Positions 23,838-32,787 are shown, counted from the first letter of the stretch. The stretch: 33,179 bases of DNA from Myxococcota bacterium (GCA_023150845.1 JAKLKD010000043.1:1-33179); one strand, 5' to 3'. The notes: generated by a model from the sequence alone, not told the origin. Program-made: numbers and translations.

Positions 23838-24719
23838 GTGCACGCCGAACCTGCTGTGGACCTCTCGGGGCTGCTGGCTTTGCCCTTGGGCAAACGAATC
23901 GGTCCCCTCACGAACCTGGCCCAGACCCTCGTAGACCGGCAGGACGCCGGGGACGAGCTCGACACCGCGACGCGCGAAGCGGTTGTTCAGGGCATCATCG
24001 AGCTGATCGACGCCTGCGCGGGCAGCGGAAAAGAGCGCCTCGCGCTCGGTGAGGCCTTGGGCCGCCTGGGCGATCCCCGCCTGCGGAAGCCCTCCAGCCC
24101 CGAGTACTGGGCCACGGTGTCGGTGACCGACGGCGACCTGCTCGTCGGCCGATACCCCGTCACCACCGCCGAGTGGCAAGACTTTGTCCGCGGCGGCGGC
24201 TACGAGCAAGACGAGCTGTGGTCCCCCGAGGGCCTCGCCTGGCGGAACTCCGGCGTGCGCCTCTGGCCTGAGCTCGCCACCCGGCCGTCTGTGGCGCACC
24301 TCATCATCCCCAACCAGCCCGTCGTCGGCGTCACCTGGCACGAGGCCACGGCCTACGCCAAGTCCCAAGGCGCGCGGCTCTTGACCTTCTCCGAGCGCCT
24401 CGACGTCGTGCGCGGCCGCGAGAAGCGCCCCTACCCCTGGGGTGAGCCCTTCGGCCAAGGCAACGCCAACACCGCTGAAGAGGTGCTGGAGAAGCCTTCA
24501 GCCATCGGCCTCTACATCTCCGACCGCACCCCCGAGGGCGTGTCCGATCTCGCGGGCAACGTCGCGGAGTGGACGGCGGACGAGATGGGCGACGAGCGGG
24601 TGATCGCCCCTGGCTCCTGGAAGCAGGTGTCGATGGCGGCCTGGGCGAAGGCCCGGCACTTTGAGCCCCCTGACGCCCGGCAGATCGACCTGGGCTTCCG
24701 GATCTGCCGAGACCTCTGA
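23838..24719 (+). CDS. FGE/SUMF-fold protein, probably not a formylglycine-generating enzyme
   Basis: A 293-residue protein. Residues 1-95 form an unrecognised helical region. Residues about 100-293 carry the formylglycine-generating-enzyme fold: LLVGRYPVTTAEWQDFV, PVVGVTWHEATAYAKSQGA, YPWGEPFGQGNANT, GVSDLAGNVAEWT, PGSW and a terminal LGFRICRDL. Genuine FGE uses a cysteine pair in the late core; here only two cysteines exist, C60 and C290, neither in that position, and the usual LPTEAEWE stretch reads LLTFSERLD. A binding role is more likely than catalysis. GTG 23838 has GGAGG five bases upstream. TATAGG at 23816-23821 is a weak -10 candidate. Its stop overlaps the hemF start (TGATG). Confidence 0.75.
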   Translation: MHAEPAVDLSGLLALPLGKRIGPLTNLAQTLVDRQDAGDELDTATREAVVQGIIELIDACAGSGKERLALGEALGRLGDPRLRKPSSPEYWATVSVTDGDLLVGRYPVTTAEWQDFVRGGGYEQDELWSPEGLAWRNSGVRLWPELATRPSVAHLIIPNQPVVGVTWHEATAYAKSQGARLLTFSERLDVVRGREKRPYPWGEPFGQGNANTAEEVLEKPSAIGLYISDRTPEGVSDLAGNVAEWTADEMGDERVIAPGSWKQVSMAAWAKARHFEPPDARQIDLGFRICRDL

Positions 24720-25627
24720 TGCGGGACCGCTTCAAGGCGATGGTCGAGTCCACCCAGGATTCGATCTGCGCCGCGATTGAGGCCATCGACGGCGGCGCCC
24801 GCTTCGTAGAGGACCGCTGGGAGCGCCCCGGCGGCGGCGGCGGACGCTCCCGCGCCCTGCAAGAGGGCCGGGTGTTCGAGAAGGCCGGGGTGAACGTCTC
24901 CGCGGTCCACGGCACGCTCACCGACGCCGCCGCGGCGGCGATGCGCGCCACCCACCCCACCGTGGGTGAGGAGCGCCGCTTCTTCGCCACGGGCGTGAGC
25001 CTCGTCTTGCACCCGCACAACCCCATGGCGCCGACGGTACACGCCAACTACCGCTACTTTGAGCTCGGCGACGGTGCTGCGCCCGGCTCCTGGTGGTTCG
25101 GCGGCGGGGCGGATCTCACGCCGAGCTACCTCTTCGACGAGGACGCCGTCCACTTCCACCGCGTTCACCACGACGCCTTGGCCCCCCACGGCGCCGAACA
25201 TTACCCCCGCTTCAAGGCCTGGTGTGACGACTACTTCCACATCAAGCACCGGGGCGAGCGGCGCGGCGTCGGCGGCATCTTCTTCGACGATCTCGCCGGG
25301 GACGACCGCGAGGCGCTGTTCCGCCTCGTCTCGGACTGCGCCGGGGCGTTTTTGCCCGCGTACCTCCCCATCGTGAGGCGCCGGGCGGAGCTGCCCTACA
25401 CCGAGGCCCAGAAGCGCTGGCAGGGCCTCCGCCGCGGCCGCTACGTCGAGTTCAACCTCGTCTGGGACCGCGGCACCCTCTTCGGCTTACGCACCGACGC
25501 CCGGGTCGAGAGCGTGCTCATGTCGCTGCCCCTCACCGCGCGCTGGGAGGTCAACGCCCAGCCTGAGCCCGGCGGTGAAGAGGAGCGCCTCGTCGCGGTC
25601 CTGCGGGAGCCTCGGGACTGGCTCTGA
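24719..25627 (+). CDS. hemF: oxygen-dependent coproporphyrinogen III oxidase
   Basis: Catalyses oxidative decarboxylation of coproporphyrinogen III to protoporphyrinogen IX in heme synthesis, using oxygen. At 302 residues it matches HemF length. Family hallmarks are present in order: FEKAGVNVSAVHG, SLVLHPHNPMAPTVHANYR, WWFGGGADLTPSYLF, WCDDYFHIKHRGERRGVGG, IFFDDL, and RRGRYVEFNLVWDRGTLFGL with GRxxESxLMSLP-type ending (RVESVLMSLPLTARW). The ATG shares one base with the FGE-fold gene's stop (TGATG), so the two are translated together. It indicates aerobic heme synthesis. tamA is convergent, 14 bases away. Confidence 0.97.
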   Translation: MRDRFKAMVESTQDSICAAIEAIDGGARFVEDRWERPGGGGGRSRALQEGRVFEKAGVNVSAVHGTLTDAAAAAMRATHPTVGEERRFFATGVSLVLHPHNPMAPTVHANYRYFELGDGAAPGSWWFGGGADLTPSYLFDEDAVHFHRVHHDALAPHGAEHYPRFKAWCDDYFHIKHRGERRGVGGIFFDDLAGDDREALFRLVSDCAGAFLPAYLPIVRRRAELPYTEAQKRWQGLRRGRYVEFNLVWDRGTLFGLRTDARVESVLMSLPLTARWEVNAQPEPGGEEERLVAVLREPRDWL

Positions 25628-25647
25628 GCGGCTCGGGCGCCTCAGAG
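25622..25647. terminator. possible hairpin spanning two convergent stop codons
   Basis: CTCTGAG (25622-25628) and CTCAGAG (25641-25647) form a perfect seven-base stem with a twelve-base loop. The arms contain the stops of hemF (TGA 25625-25627) and tamA (complement of 25642-25644). There is no T run on either side, so termination would need Rho or be incomplete. Confidence 0.3.
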
Positions 25648-28644
25648 GTCGCCGACGCTGATGTGGAAGCGCAGGAGCTCCTCCCCCCGGGCCTCGGCCC
25701 AGGGGTAGAGGCGGTAGCCGGGGTTCAAGGCGAGATCGACCTGCAGCGGCCCGAGCGGCGTGGCCTGGCGGATGCCCACCCCGGCGGAGAAGCGTAAGAT
25801 CGGCTCGTCGTAGCGCACCTGGGAGGTGTAACGAACGGTCTGGTCGAGGAAATAGACGTTGCCGACGTCGGTGAAGAGGCAGAGCGACGTCGTGTCCCAG
25901 GCGCTGAGGCCCAAGGTCGGGAAGGGCAACCACAGCTCGGCGGTGCCCAGGAGCATCGAGTCGCCGCCGGTCGCCACCCAGCGCTCGGGGCTGTCCCGGC
26001 CGACGTACTCGGCGAGGTCGTTGATCTCCTCCGGCAAGGCGAGCTGGCCCTGGGGAACGGCGTTCGCTGGGCCGACGGAGTCCAAGGTGTAGCCGCGTAA
26101 GGTAGACGCGCCGCCGATGCGGAACCGATCCTCGACGGCGAGCGTCGTCCCGCGGCCCTGCACCCAGGAGGCCCCGGCCTGGCCCCGAAGCTGCAGGCTC
26201 AAGGCCCCCACCGGCCGCAGCCAGCGCACCTGGGTGCTGACCTTGACCCCGACGAGCTGGCTGCTCAGGGGGTCGAAGGTGTCGAGCTGGGCGGAGATGA
26301 GCGCGCCGCGGGTGGGGTTGAAGGGGCTGTCGCGGCGGTCGGAGAGGTATCGAACGGTGACGCCACCTTGGCGACGCGGGCCCACGGGCAGGCCCGAGGG
26401 GTCGGTGAGCACGGGGTAGTCGAGGCCCAAGGAGCTGAGCCAGGGGTCGCCGGAGACGAAGGCGCCGGGGTCGGTGTCCTCCAGCCAGCGGAACTGGAGG
26501 CGGTACTCCACGGCGAGGTAGTCCGTCGGGCGCAGGGGCAGCTCGACGCCGACGCCGACGCCCATCCGTGAGGTGCGGAAGGTCGGCTCTTGGTCTTGTT
26601 CGTTGAGCAAGACGTCAAAGAAGAAGGTCTGGTTGGCCAGCGGGAGGTTCGGGGCCTCGTAACGGAGGCCCGCGCGCCACTCCGGGGTGTTGGTGTCCAG
26701 CGTCCACTCGTCGCCGACGTAGCCGAGGCCGATCTGGCCCAGCGCCGAGACCTGATGGGCGAGGCCGAAGACGTGGCGTCGGGTGGCCCGGCCGAAGCTG
26801 CGCACGCCCTCGTCGGTCGCGACGCCGCCGCCGACCTCAAAGGCCCAGGTCGGGCGCTCTTGGACGTCGATGACGAGGTCGCGGAGGCGATCCCCCTCCC
26901 CTTGCAGGCTCATGTCGACCAAGGTGAAGCTGTTGAGGTCGTAGAGCTCGTTGCGGGTCTGGGCGAGGCCCTCGGGGGTGATGGGCTCGCCGGTCTGGAG
27001 CCGCACCTCGTCCTCGATCACCGTGCGCCGGGTGCGCCGGGCGCCGCGGATGATGACGTTTCGTAGGTAGAGGCGCTCGCCGGGCTGGACCTCAATCACC
27101 GCGACGGCGGCGGCGCGGTCCTCGGAGAGGCGGGTGCTCACGCGCACGTCGGCGCCGAGGTAACCCAAGGCGCGGTGGCGCTCGGCGACCTCCTGGGCGA
27201 AGGTCTGGAGCGCCGCGGGGCTCAAGGGGTGGCCGACCAAGGCGAGGCCTTCAGCGGTGAGGGCCTCGGCGAGCTCGGCGGCGCCGCCCTCCAGCTCTAG
27301 GCCCGCGAGGATCGTGCGGGGCCCCTCCTCCACTTGGATGATGGCCTGGGCCCGCGGCCCGAAGGGGGTCTGCTCGACGGTGAGGGGCTCGGCGTCGAGG
27401 CTCGCGCTGAGGTAGCCGGTGGAGTGGTAGAGCTCGACGAGCACGGCCAAGGCGCGCTCCAGCTCCTCCGGGGTGACCCGGCCCAAGGCGATGACGTCGG
27501 GGCTCGCCTCGGCGGCGGCGGCGACGAGCTGCTCCGGGGTGAAGTGCTCGGCGCCGACGAAGCTCAGGCCGTGGCGCCGGGTGAGCCGGGTGCGCGGCCC
27601 GGGGTCGATCTCGACGATCAGGCGGCGCTGGCCGGGCTCCTCGACGAGAGAGACGGCGACCTCGGCCTCCCAGTAGCCGAAGGCGCGGGTGGTCGCCGTG
27701 ACCCGCTCGACGAGCTCCGGCACGAGGCGCTGGCTCACCCGGCCCTCGGCCTCGACCCCCAAGGCGTCCCGCACCAAAGCGCGCTCGCGCCAGGCGAGGC
27801 CGTCGATCTCGATGAGCAGGCGATCGCCGGGGTCCACAACGACGACGAGGCGCGCGCCTTCAGCGCCCTCCACCTCATCCTCTTGGCCGAGCAGGCTCAC
27901 CCTCGCCTGGGGCCAGCCCTCGTCCCGGAGGGCCTGGGTGAGCGCCGCCCGGGCGGCCCGTAGGGTGTCGGGCTTCACCCGGCGCCCCCGCCGGAGCCCC
28001 GCCTCCCGCAGGATGCGCCGCATCTTGCGCTCGGAGAGCGCGGGCTCGCCGGAGAAGGACAAGGAGCTCAAGGTGCGGGCGGCGCCCTCCCGCACCCGCA
28101 CGGTCACGGCGAGGCGACCGGCGTCCAAGGGCGCCACGTCGATGCTGACCTGGGTGCCCACGAAGCCCTCGGCCTCGTAGCGGCTCAGCACCCCTTGGCG
28201 GGCGGCGTCGAGGTCTTGGGCGGGCAAGAGCCGCGCGCCGAGGCTGAGCCCGGCGGCGACGAGCACCTCCCGGCGCGGCAGGGCCCGGACCCCCTCCAGA
28301 TCGAGCTCGGCGATGACCGGGGCGGGCCAGACCCGGTAGGTCAACCACACGCCGGGCACGGGCTCACCCTGGTCGTTCAGGGCGACGCCGGGCTCGGCCT
28401 CGGCGAGCACCTCGGAGAACAGGCCGGTGCTGTAGAGCACGGCGAGGTCCGAGCGGATGACCTGCACGCTGTAGCGGTCGCCTTGGCGCGCCTGAAGCAA
28501 GGGCTCGAGGTTCTCGTCGGGAAGCTCACCGCCCGAGGCCTCCAGGTTGACCTGACCGACGGGCAAGCCGAGGTACCAAGGCGGCGCCGGGGCGGCCTCT
28601 TGGGCGAAGGCGGCGGCGCAGAGCGCCCAGGGGAGGAGGCTCAC
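25642..28644 (-). CDS. tamA: Omp85-family outer-membrane protein, TamA-like, with seven POTRA domains
   Basis: A 1000-residue Omp85 protein. After a short signal peptide (cleavage near A14, AFA/QEA) I can lay out seven POTRA-like units at about residues 28-107, 110-187, 190-273, 275-349, 351-441, 443-521 and 524-598. Most end with a strand plus a PG/EG-x-R turn (DPGDR, DPGPR, EEGPR, QPGER), and several carry a G-aromatic motif before the second strand (GYWEAEV, GYLSASL, GYLGADV). The barrel spans about 603-1000 with the RGY motif in GASTLRGYTLDS near residue 850. Its GTG start overlaps the tamB stop (GTGA) with GGAGG upstream. tamB next door favours TamA over BamA, though a dual or BamA-like role is possible. 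Confidence 0.9.
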   Translation of the reverse strand: MSLLPWALCAAAFAQEAAPAPPWYLGLPVGQVNLEASGGELPDENLEPLLQARQGDRYSVQVIRSDLAVLYSTGLFSEVLAEAEPGVALNDQGEPVPGVWLTYRVWPAPVIAELDLEGVRALPRREVLVAAGLSLGARLLPAQDLDAARQGVLSRYEAEGFVGTQVSIDVAPLDAGRLAVTVRVREGAARTLSSLSFSGEPALSERKMRRILREAGLRRGRRVKPDTLRAARAALTQALRDEGWPQARVSLLGQEDEVEGAEGARLVVVVDPGDRLLIEIDGLAWRERALVRDALGVEAEGRVSQRLVPELVERVTATTRAFGYWEAEVAVSLVEEPGQRRLIVEIDPGPRTRLTRRHGLSFVGAEHFTPEQLVAAAAEASPDVIALGRVTPEELERALAVLVELYHSTGYLSASLDAEPLTVEQTPFGPRAQAIIQVEEGPRTILAGLELEGGAAELAEALTAEGLALVGHPLSPAALQTFAQEVAERHRALGYLGADVRVSTRLSEDRAAAVAVIEVQPGERLYLRNVIIRGARRTRRTVIEDEVRLQTGEPITPEGLAQTRNELYDLNSFTLVDMSLQGEGDRLRDLVIDVQERPTWAFEVGGGVATDEGVRSFGRATRRHVFGLAHQVSALGQIGLGYVGDEWTLDTNTPEWRAGLRYEAPNLPLANQTFFFDVLLNEQDQEPTFRTSRMGVGVGVELPLRPTDYLAVEYRLQFRWLEDTDPGAFVSGDPWLSSLGLDYPVLTDPSGLPVGPRRQGGVTVRYLSDRRDSPFNPTRGALISAQLDTFDPLSSQLVGVKVSTQVRWLRPVGALSLQLRGQAGASWVQGRGTTLAVEDRFRIGGASTLRGYTLDSVGPANAVPQGQLALPEEINDLAEYVGRDSPERWVATGGDSMLLGTAELWLPFPTLGLSAWDTTSLCLFTDVGNVYFLDQTVRYTSQVRYDEPILRFSAGVGIRQATPLGPLQVDLALNPGYRLYPWAEARGEELLRFHISVGDL

Positions 28645-31600
28645 TCGGCCTCCCAGCGCACCTTAAAGTCCGCCCCGTAGGCGCCGCCGATGCTGAGGTT
28701 ACGCTCGCGCTGAAAGCTCGCCCAGAAGACGTTGAGGTAGACGTTGTGGGCGAGCTGCTTCTCGACGGCGAGGTACTGGTCGTTGAGCCGGAAGGGGTTG
28801 AACTCGCCGATGAGCGTCGCGTCGACGGGCTGGTTGATGGGCTTCTCGACGAGCACCCGCCACTCCGAGCTCACCAAGGAGCCGCGGGCGGAGACGCCGG
28901 TGACCAGCTCGACGTGGGTGTCCTGGAGCACGCCGTCGCCGAGGCGCTCCAGGGCGCGCTGGCTCTCGCCGGTGAGCAGGAGGTCGAGGCCCTCCATGGC
29001 GATGGCCGAGCCGCCGCCGCCGCCCGCCCGCTCGATCTCTTCGCGGGTGACGCCGAAGAGGATGAGCGCGTTGATGTCGGACTGGGCCAGGGGCGGGTCG
29101 GAGCGGGGGTCGGCGCGCCAGTCGGAGAAGGGGCCGCTCACGGGGTAGGTGACGTGGTAGCTGCGGTCGCGGGAGGAGATGTCCGTCTCTAAGACGAAGT
29201 CCAGCTCGGGATCCCAGGTCCAGGGATCGACGTAGTGCAGCTCCGCCCGGGTCACGACGAACTCGCGGTCCTCGTGGAACATGCGGCCGCCGCTCAGCAT
29301 CCGGACCTCACCGACCATGCCCGGCCGCGCCGTGCTGCCGATGACGCGCAGGTCGGCGTCGAGCTGGCCGTCGGCGATGTTGTTGCGCACCCGGGCCGTG
29401 CCGTCGGCGGTCACGGTGAGGTCGAGGTCACAGAAGGCGTCCTCGTCGTCCACCTCGGCGACGAGGCCTGAGAGCTGCTGCTCGCGGAAGTCCACCGCCC
29501 ACTGCTCCCAGTCCACCCGCTCGGAGAAGACCATGTCCTGGATGCGGATGTCACCCGAGAGCAGGAGGCTGTCCGGGGGGCCGCCGAGCGCGAGGTCGGC
29601 GTCGGCGATCATCGGCGGCAAGAAGTCGAAGTACCGCACCCGGGCGTCGATGAGCCGGGCCGTGAGGTCGTAACGGACGGGCACCCAGTCCCGGGCCTCG
29701 ACGCTGCCCCCCAAGGTCACCGCGCCGCCGCCGACCTCCCCTTGACCCGTCAATAGCACATAGCCGCTGGGACGGCCGATGATGTGGGCCGCCACCCGCT
29801 CGAAGGGGTGCGGGAAGGCGTCGGTGCGGAAGGTGGCCTCCTCGACGGTGACGTCCAGGGCGCCGTCGAAGCGGTCCTCGACGCGGTTGAGGGCGACGCG
29901 CAGCTCACCGACCCCCTCGGCGCGTAGGGTCTCCCCGGTGAAGAGCTCGATGAGGCCGAGGTCAAAGCGCCCTCCCCCGGCGATGAGCGCGCCGCCGCCT
30001 TCGCTGCGGCTCGCGGACAAGCTGAGGTCGGTCTGTTCGCCGACGAGGCGGAGCCCCTCAGTGCGCGCCTCGCCGCGCTCCATCTTGAGCGACCAGGCGT
30101 CCGACGCCGTGAGCGCGTGGCGATCCCAGGTGAAGGAGAGGTCGCCCGGGTCCGAGGTGACGATGAGGTTGAGGGGCTCGTCAAGGCCCAAGGCGCCGTT
30201 CGCCTCGCCGCGGCCGGTGAAGCTCAGCCGCGCGGGCTCGCCGTAGCCGCCGAGCACGATGTAGCGGTCGATGGGCAGATCGTAGAGCTCAAACGCCGCG
30301 CGCCAGCGCTGGCCGTTGAACAGCCCCACGCGCCCGCTCACCTTCACCGTGCCGTCGAGCATGCCCCCAGCGAAGCTCATCACCTCTTCAGCGGTGCGGA
30401 GGTCCACCCGGGCGTCGGCGATGAAGCCCCCAGCGGCCTTGGCGTCCCGCAGGGTCAGCCGCCCCCGGGGCTCGGGGCTGAACAGGGTGCCGCCGACGGC
30501 CAGATCCGCGTCCAGGCGGCCGATGAGGCCGTCCCCGTCGAGGTTGTTGAGGGTCTCCAGGCGCAGGCCGTCGGCGATCACCTCCATGTTCATCGCCCAG
30601 CCCGCGCCGACGCTGCCCCGGGCGAGCAGGCTCTCGGCGCCTTCAGCGCGGCTCAGCAGCAGGTGGTCGAGGGTGAAGCGGCCCTCCCGCATGAGGCCCT
30701 TCGCCCGGCCATCGGGGAAGGCCTCGCCGTAGATGGAGACGTCGCGGAGCGCCACCCGGGACTCGCCCTCAAGGCCGTAGAGCGGCCCGGCGAGGCTCAA
30801 GGTGAGGTCGGCGCGGCCGGTGATGTCCGGCACGTCGAGCCACATCGACATGAGGTCGTAGAGCTGGCCGTCCTGGACGAGCACCTGGGCCTCAAGGGTC
30901 ATCTCCTCATAGAAGCCCAACCGCAGGTTGCCCCGGCTCGTCGTCTCCCGGCGCAGCGCCGCGAAGTCGGTGAGGTCGACGTTCACGAGGTCCGTCGTCG
31001 AGATCGCCGAGGTGAGCCGGTCGGCCCAAGGCACGCCGAGGCAAGAGAAGCCCTCGATGTCGAGCTCACCGAAGATGTCTGGGTCGCTATACCCGCCCTC
31101 GATGGTGCCCTTCACGAGCCCCGTGCCCTGGAGCTCGACGTCGCCGAGCGGCGCGAAGGTGGAGAGATCCGCCTCGTAGAGGTTCACGTCGAGGCCCAAG
31201 GGCGTGTCGCCCACCCAGCCCAGCCAGGCGTCCACCTCACCGCGGGTGCCCCCCGCGACGAGCTCCCGGGCGTCGAGGTGGATGCCATCGGCGTGCAGGT
31301 CGAGGTCCCCGGCGAGCCGCGCCTGGGGGATGTCGAGGAGCACCGTCGAGGACGGCAGCCGCGTGGGCCCGGACGCGACGACGAGGTCCTTGCCGTTCAC
31401 CTCAAAGGGCCCGGTGAGCAGGAGCGGGCTGAGCGTGCCCGAGACGTTGATCTCGGCGTCGCCCAAGAACTCCACCCAGGCGCCGGGGGTGCTGCCGACC
31501 AGGGCCATGATTTGCGCGAAGCTGAGATCCTCGGCGCGTATGGCGGCGTGGGGCACGGAGAGATCCCAGGCCATGTCGCCCTCGACCTCGACGCGGCCCC

Positions 31601-32609
31601 CGGCCCAGCGCAAGACGAGGGGCTCCACCCGCAGGCCGTCGGCCCGGACCTTCACCACGGCGGCGAGCTCGCCGAAGTCGTAACGCGACTCCTCCCCGGT
31701 CTCCCAGACCGAGACGAGCACGGGCTGACCGGCGAGGTTCACCTCGATGTCCGGCGCCGACGCCGTGCCGCCGAGGGTGATGTCGGCGTCGAGGTCACCC
31801 TCCAGGCGCAGGCCCTCGGGCAGAAGCTGGCTGATCTCGGCGGCGCGGGCCTGGAGCTCCAGGTGGCCGCCGAGGTTGCCGCCGAAGATCACCGCCACGC
31901 GCCCGGCGACCCGGAGGATCGGCAGCTCCAGGCCGAAGTCGGGGAGGATGATCCGATCCGGCGCGAGCTCGATGTTGTCGATGCGCAGGTCCGTCGTGGC
32001 CTGCTTGAGCGCCCCGGCCTCGACGCTCAAGGCGCCGATCCGCAGGTCCACGAGGCCGCCGACCAGCGCCGGGCGGAGGTTCACGCCCTCGACGATCAGC
32101 TCCCCGCCGGGCTCCCCCGCCGTCGCCCAGCCGAGCTGCAGCTCGGCGTCACGCACGATGAGCTCGTCCCAGGGCAGCTCCGTCATCGGCTCGGAGGGCT
32201 CGTCGTCCTCCTCGTCGCCGCGCAGGCCAGGGAAGTCGGCCAGGGCCCCGTCGTTGAGGTTCAGCCGCACGAAGGGGTGGTCCAGCTCCAGCACCCGCAG
32301 GCGGGGCCCGGTCCAGCCGAGGCCCACCCGGGCGCGCACCCGGCGGGCGGCGATGAGGGGCTCGCCGGTCTCGGCGCTGCGCACGACGAGGCCACGCAGG
32401 GTGACCCGGGCCGGGAACAGCTCCACGACGGCGTCGCCGAGGAGCACCTCCTCCCCGAGGAAAGCCGAGGCCTCATGGGCGATGAGGTCGGTGAGCCAGA
32501 GGCGGAACAGGTCCGAGCGTAAGGCGACGCGGGTCAGCCCCCCGACCGCGAGGAGGGTCAGGGCCAGCCGGAGCAGCCGGTGCAGCCTTGGTCGGCTTGA
32601 TTCAGGCAC
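28641..32609 (-). CDS. tamB: TamB / AsmA-like inter-membrane transport protein
   Basis: A very long periplasm-spanning protein (1322 residues) anchored by one N-terminal membrane helix (about residues 11-26, LLRLALTLLAVGGL). The body consists of repeated short beta-strands forming the hydrophobic groove typical of TamB/AsmA-like bridges thought to move phospholipids to the outer membrane. The C-terminal TamB domain (about 950-1322) is recognisable by SDPPLAQSDINALILFG, LIGEFNPFRLND and a terminal ADFKVRWEAE, the latter expected to contact TamA. An acidic insert (GDEEDDEPSEP) lies near residue 130. GTG 32609 is used because the frame beyond it runs antisense through the tRNA gene. No clear ribosome site is visible. 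Confidence 0.92.
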   Translation of the reverse strand: MPESSRPRLHRLLRLALTLLAVGGLTRVALRSDLFRLWLTDLIAHEASAFLGEEVLLGDAVVELFPARVTLRGLVVRSAETGEPLIAARRVRARVGLGWTGPRLRVLELDHPFVRLNLNDGALADFPGLRGDEEDDEPSEPMTELPWDELIVRDAELQLGWATAGEPGGELIVEGVNLRPALVGGLVDLRIGALSVEAGALKQATTDLRIDNIELAPDRIILPDFGLELPILRVAGRVAVIFGGNLGGHLELQARAAEISQLLPEGLRLEGDLDADITLGGTASAPDIEVNLAGQPVLVSVWETGEESRYDFGELAAVVKVRADGLRVEPLVLRWAGGRVEVEGDMAWDLSVPHAAIRAEDLSFAQIMALVGSTPGAWVEFLGDAEINVSGTLSPLLLTGPFEVNGKDLVVASGPTRLPSSTVLLDIPQARLAGDLDLHADGIHLDARELVAGGTRGEVDAWLGWVGDTPLGLDVNLYEADLSTFAPLGDVELQGTGLVKGTIEGGYSDPDIFGELDIEGFSCLGVPWADRLTSAISTTDLVNVDLTDFAALRRETTSRGNLRLGFYEEMTLEAQVLVQDGQLYDLMSMWLDVPDITGRADLTLSLAGPLYGLEGESRVALRDVSIYGEAFPDGRAKGLMREGRFTLDHLLLSRAEGAESLLARGSVGAGWAMNMEVIADGLRLETLNNLDGDGLIGRLDADLAVGGTLFSPEPRGRLTLRDAKAAGGFIADARVDLRTAEEVMSFAGGMLDGTVKVSGRVGLFNGQRWRAAFELYDLPIDRYIVLGGYGEPARLSFTGRGEANGALGLDEPLNLIVTSDPGDLSFTWDRHALTASDAWSLKMERGEARTEGLRLVGEQTDLSLSASRSEGGGALIAGGGRFDLGLIELFTGETLRAEGVGELRVALNRVEDRFDGALDVTVEEATFRTDAFPHPFERVAAHIIGRPSGYVLLTGQGEVGGGAVTLGGSVEARDWVPVRYDLTARLIDARVRYFDFLPPMIADADLALGGPPDSLLLSGDIRIQDMVFSERVDWEQWAVDFREQQLSGLVAEVDDEDAFCDLDLTVTADGTARVRNNIADGQLDADLRVIGSTARPGMVGEVRMLSGGRMFHEDREFVVTRAELHYVDPWTWDPELDFVLETDISSRDRSYHVTYPVSGPFSDWRADPRSDPPLAQSDINALILFGVTREEIERAGGGGGSAIAMEGLDLLLTGESQRALERLGDGVLQDTHVELVTGVSARGSLVSSEWRVLVEKPINQPVDATLIGEFNPFRLNDQYLAVEKQLAHNVYLNVFWASFQRERNLSIGGAYGADFKVRWEAE

Positions 32610-32620
32610 CGAACATAAGG

Positions 32621-32656
32621 ACGCCCAGGACGGGGGGAAAGTTCCGTCCTGGGCGT
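32621..32656 (-). terminator. strong hairpin between tRNA-Gly and tamB
   Basis: A perfect thirteen-base inverted repeat (32621-32633 and 32644-32656, ACGCCCAGGACGG and its complement) has a ten-base loop. It begins two bases after the encoded CCA of the tRNA and ends twelve bases before the tamB GTG. On the minus strand it is followed by CCTTATGTTCGG, which has only a poor T tract, so termination may be partial and it may instead act as a processing stem or attenuator. Confidence 0.6.
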
Positions 32657-32657
32657 A

Positions 32658-32733
32658 TGGAGCGGGCGACGGGATTCGAACCCGCGACCCCAAGCTTGGG
32701 AAGCTTGTGCTCTACCAGCTGAGCTACACCCGC
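32658..32733 (-). tRNA. tRNA-Gly(CCC)
   Basis: The minus strand folds into a standard 76-base cloverleaf. The acceptor stem is GCGGGTG with CGCCCGC (one T-G wobble), the D-arm GCTC...GAGC, and the anticodon arm CAAGC-TTCCCAA-GCTTG with anticodon CCC at positions 34-36. The T-arm is GCGGG-TTCGAAT-CCCGT, the discriminator base T, and CCA is encoded. It reads GGG glycine codons. Confidence 0.97.
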
Positions 32734-32787
32734 GCGTGCCATATGCTCTAACCTATCACGCCGCGTTGGCAAGCGCTGAGGCCGCCC

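Noticed and set aside
30117-32522. An 801-residue plus-strand open frame antisense to tamB
   Set aside because: Composition is typical of a shadow frame and it is covered by the recognisable TamB product on the other strand.
32610-32693. N-terminal extension of tamB beginning GSRVRIPSPAP
   Set aside because: This is the translation of the 3' half of tRNA-Gly and the hairpin, a well-known annotation artefact; the start was moved to GTG 32609.
32688-32702. Palindrome around AAGCTT
   Set aside because: It is the anticodon arm of tRNA-Gly, not an independent site.
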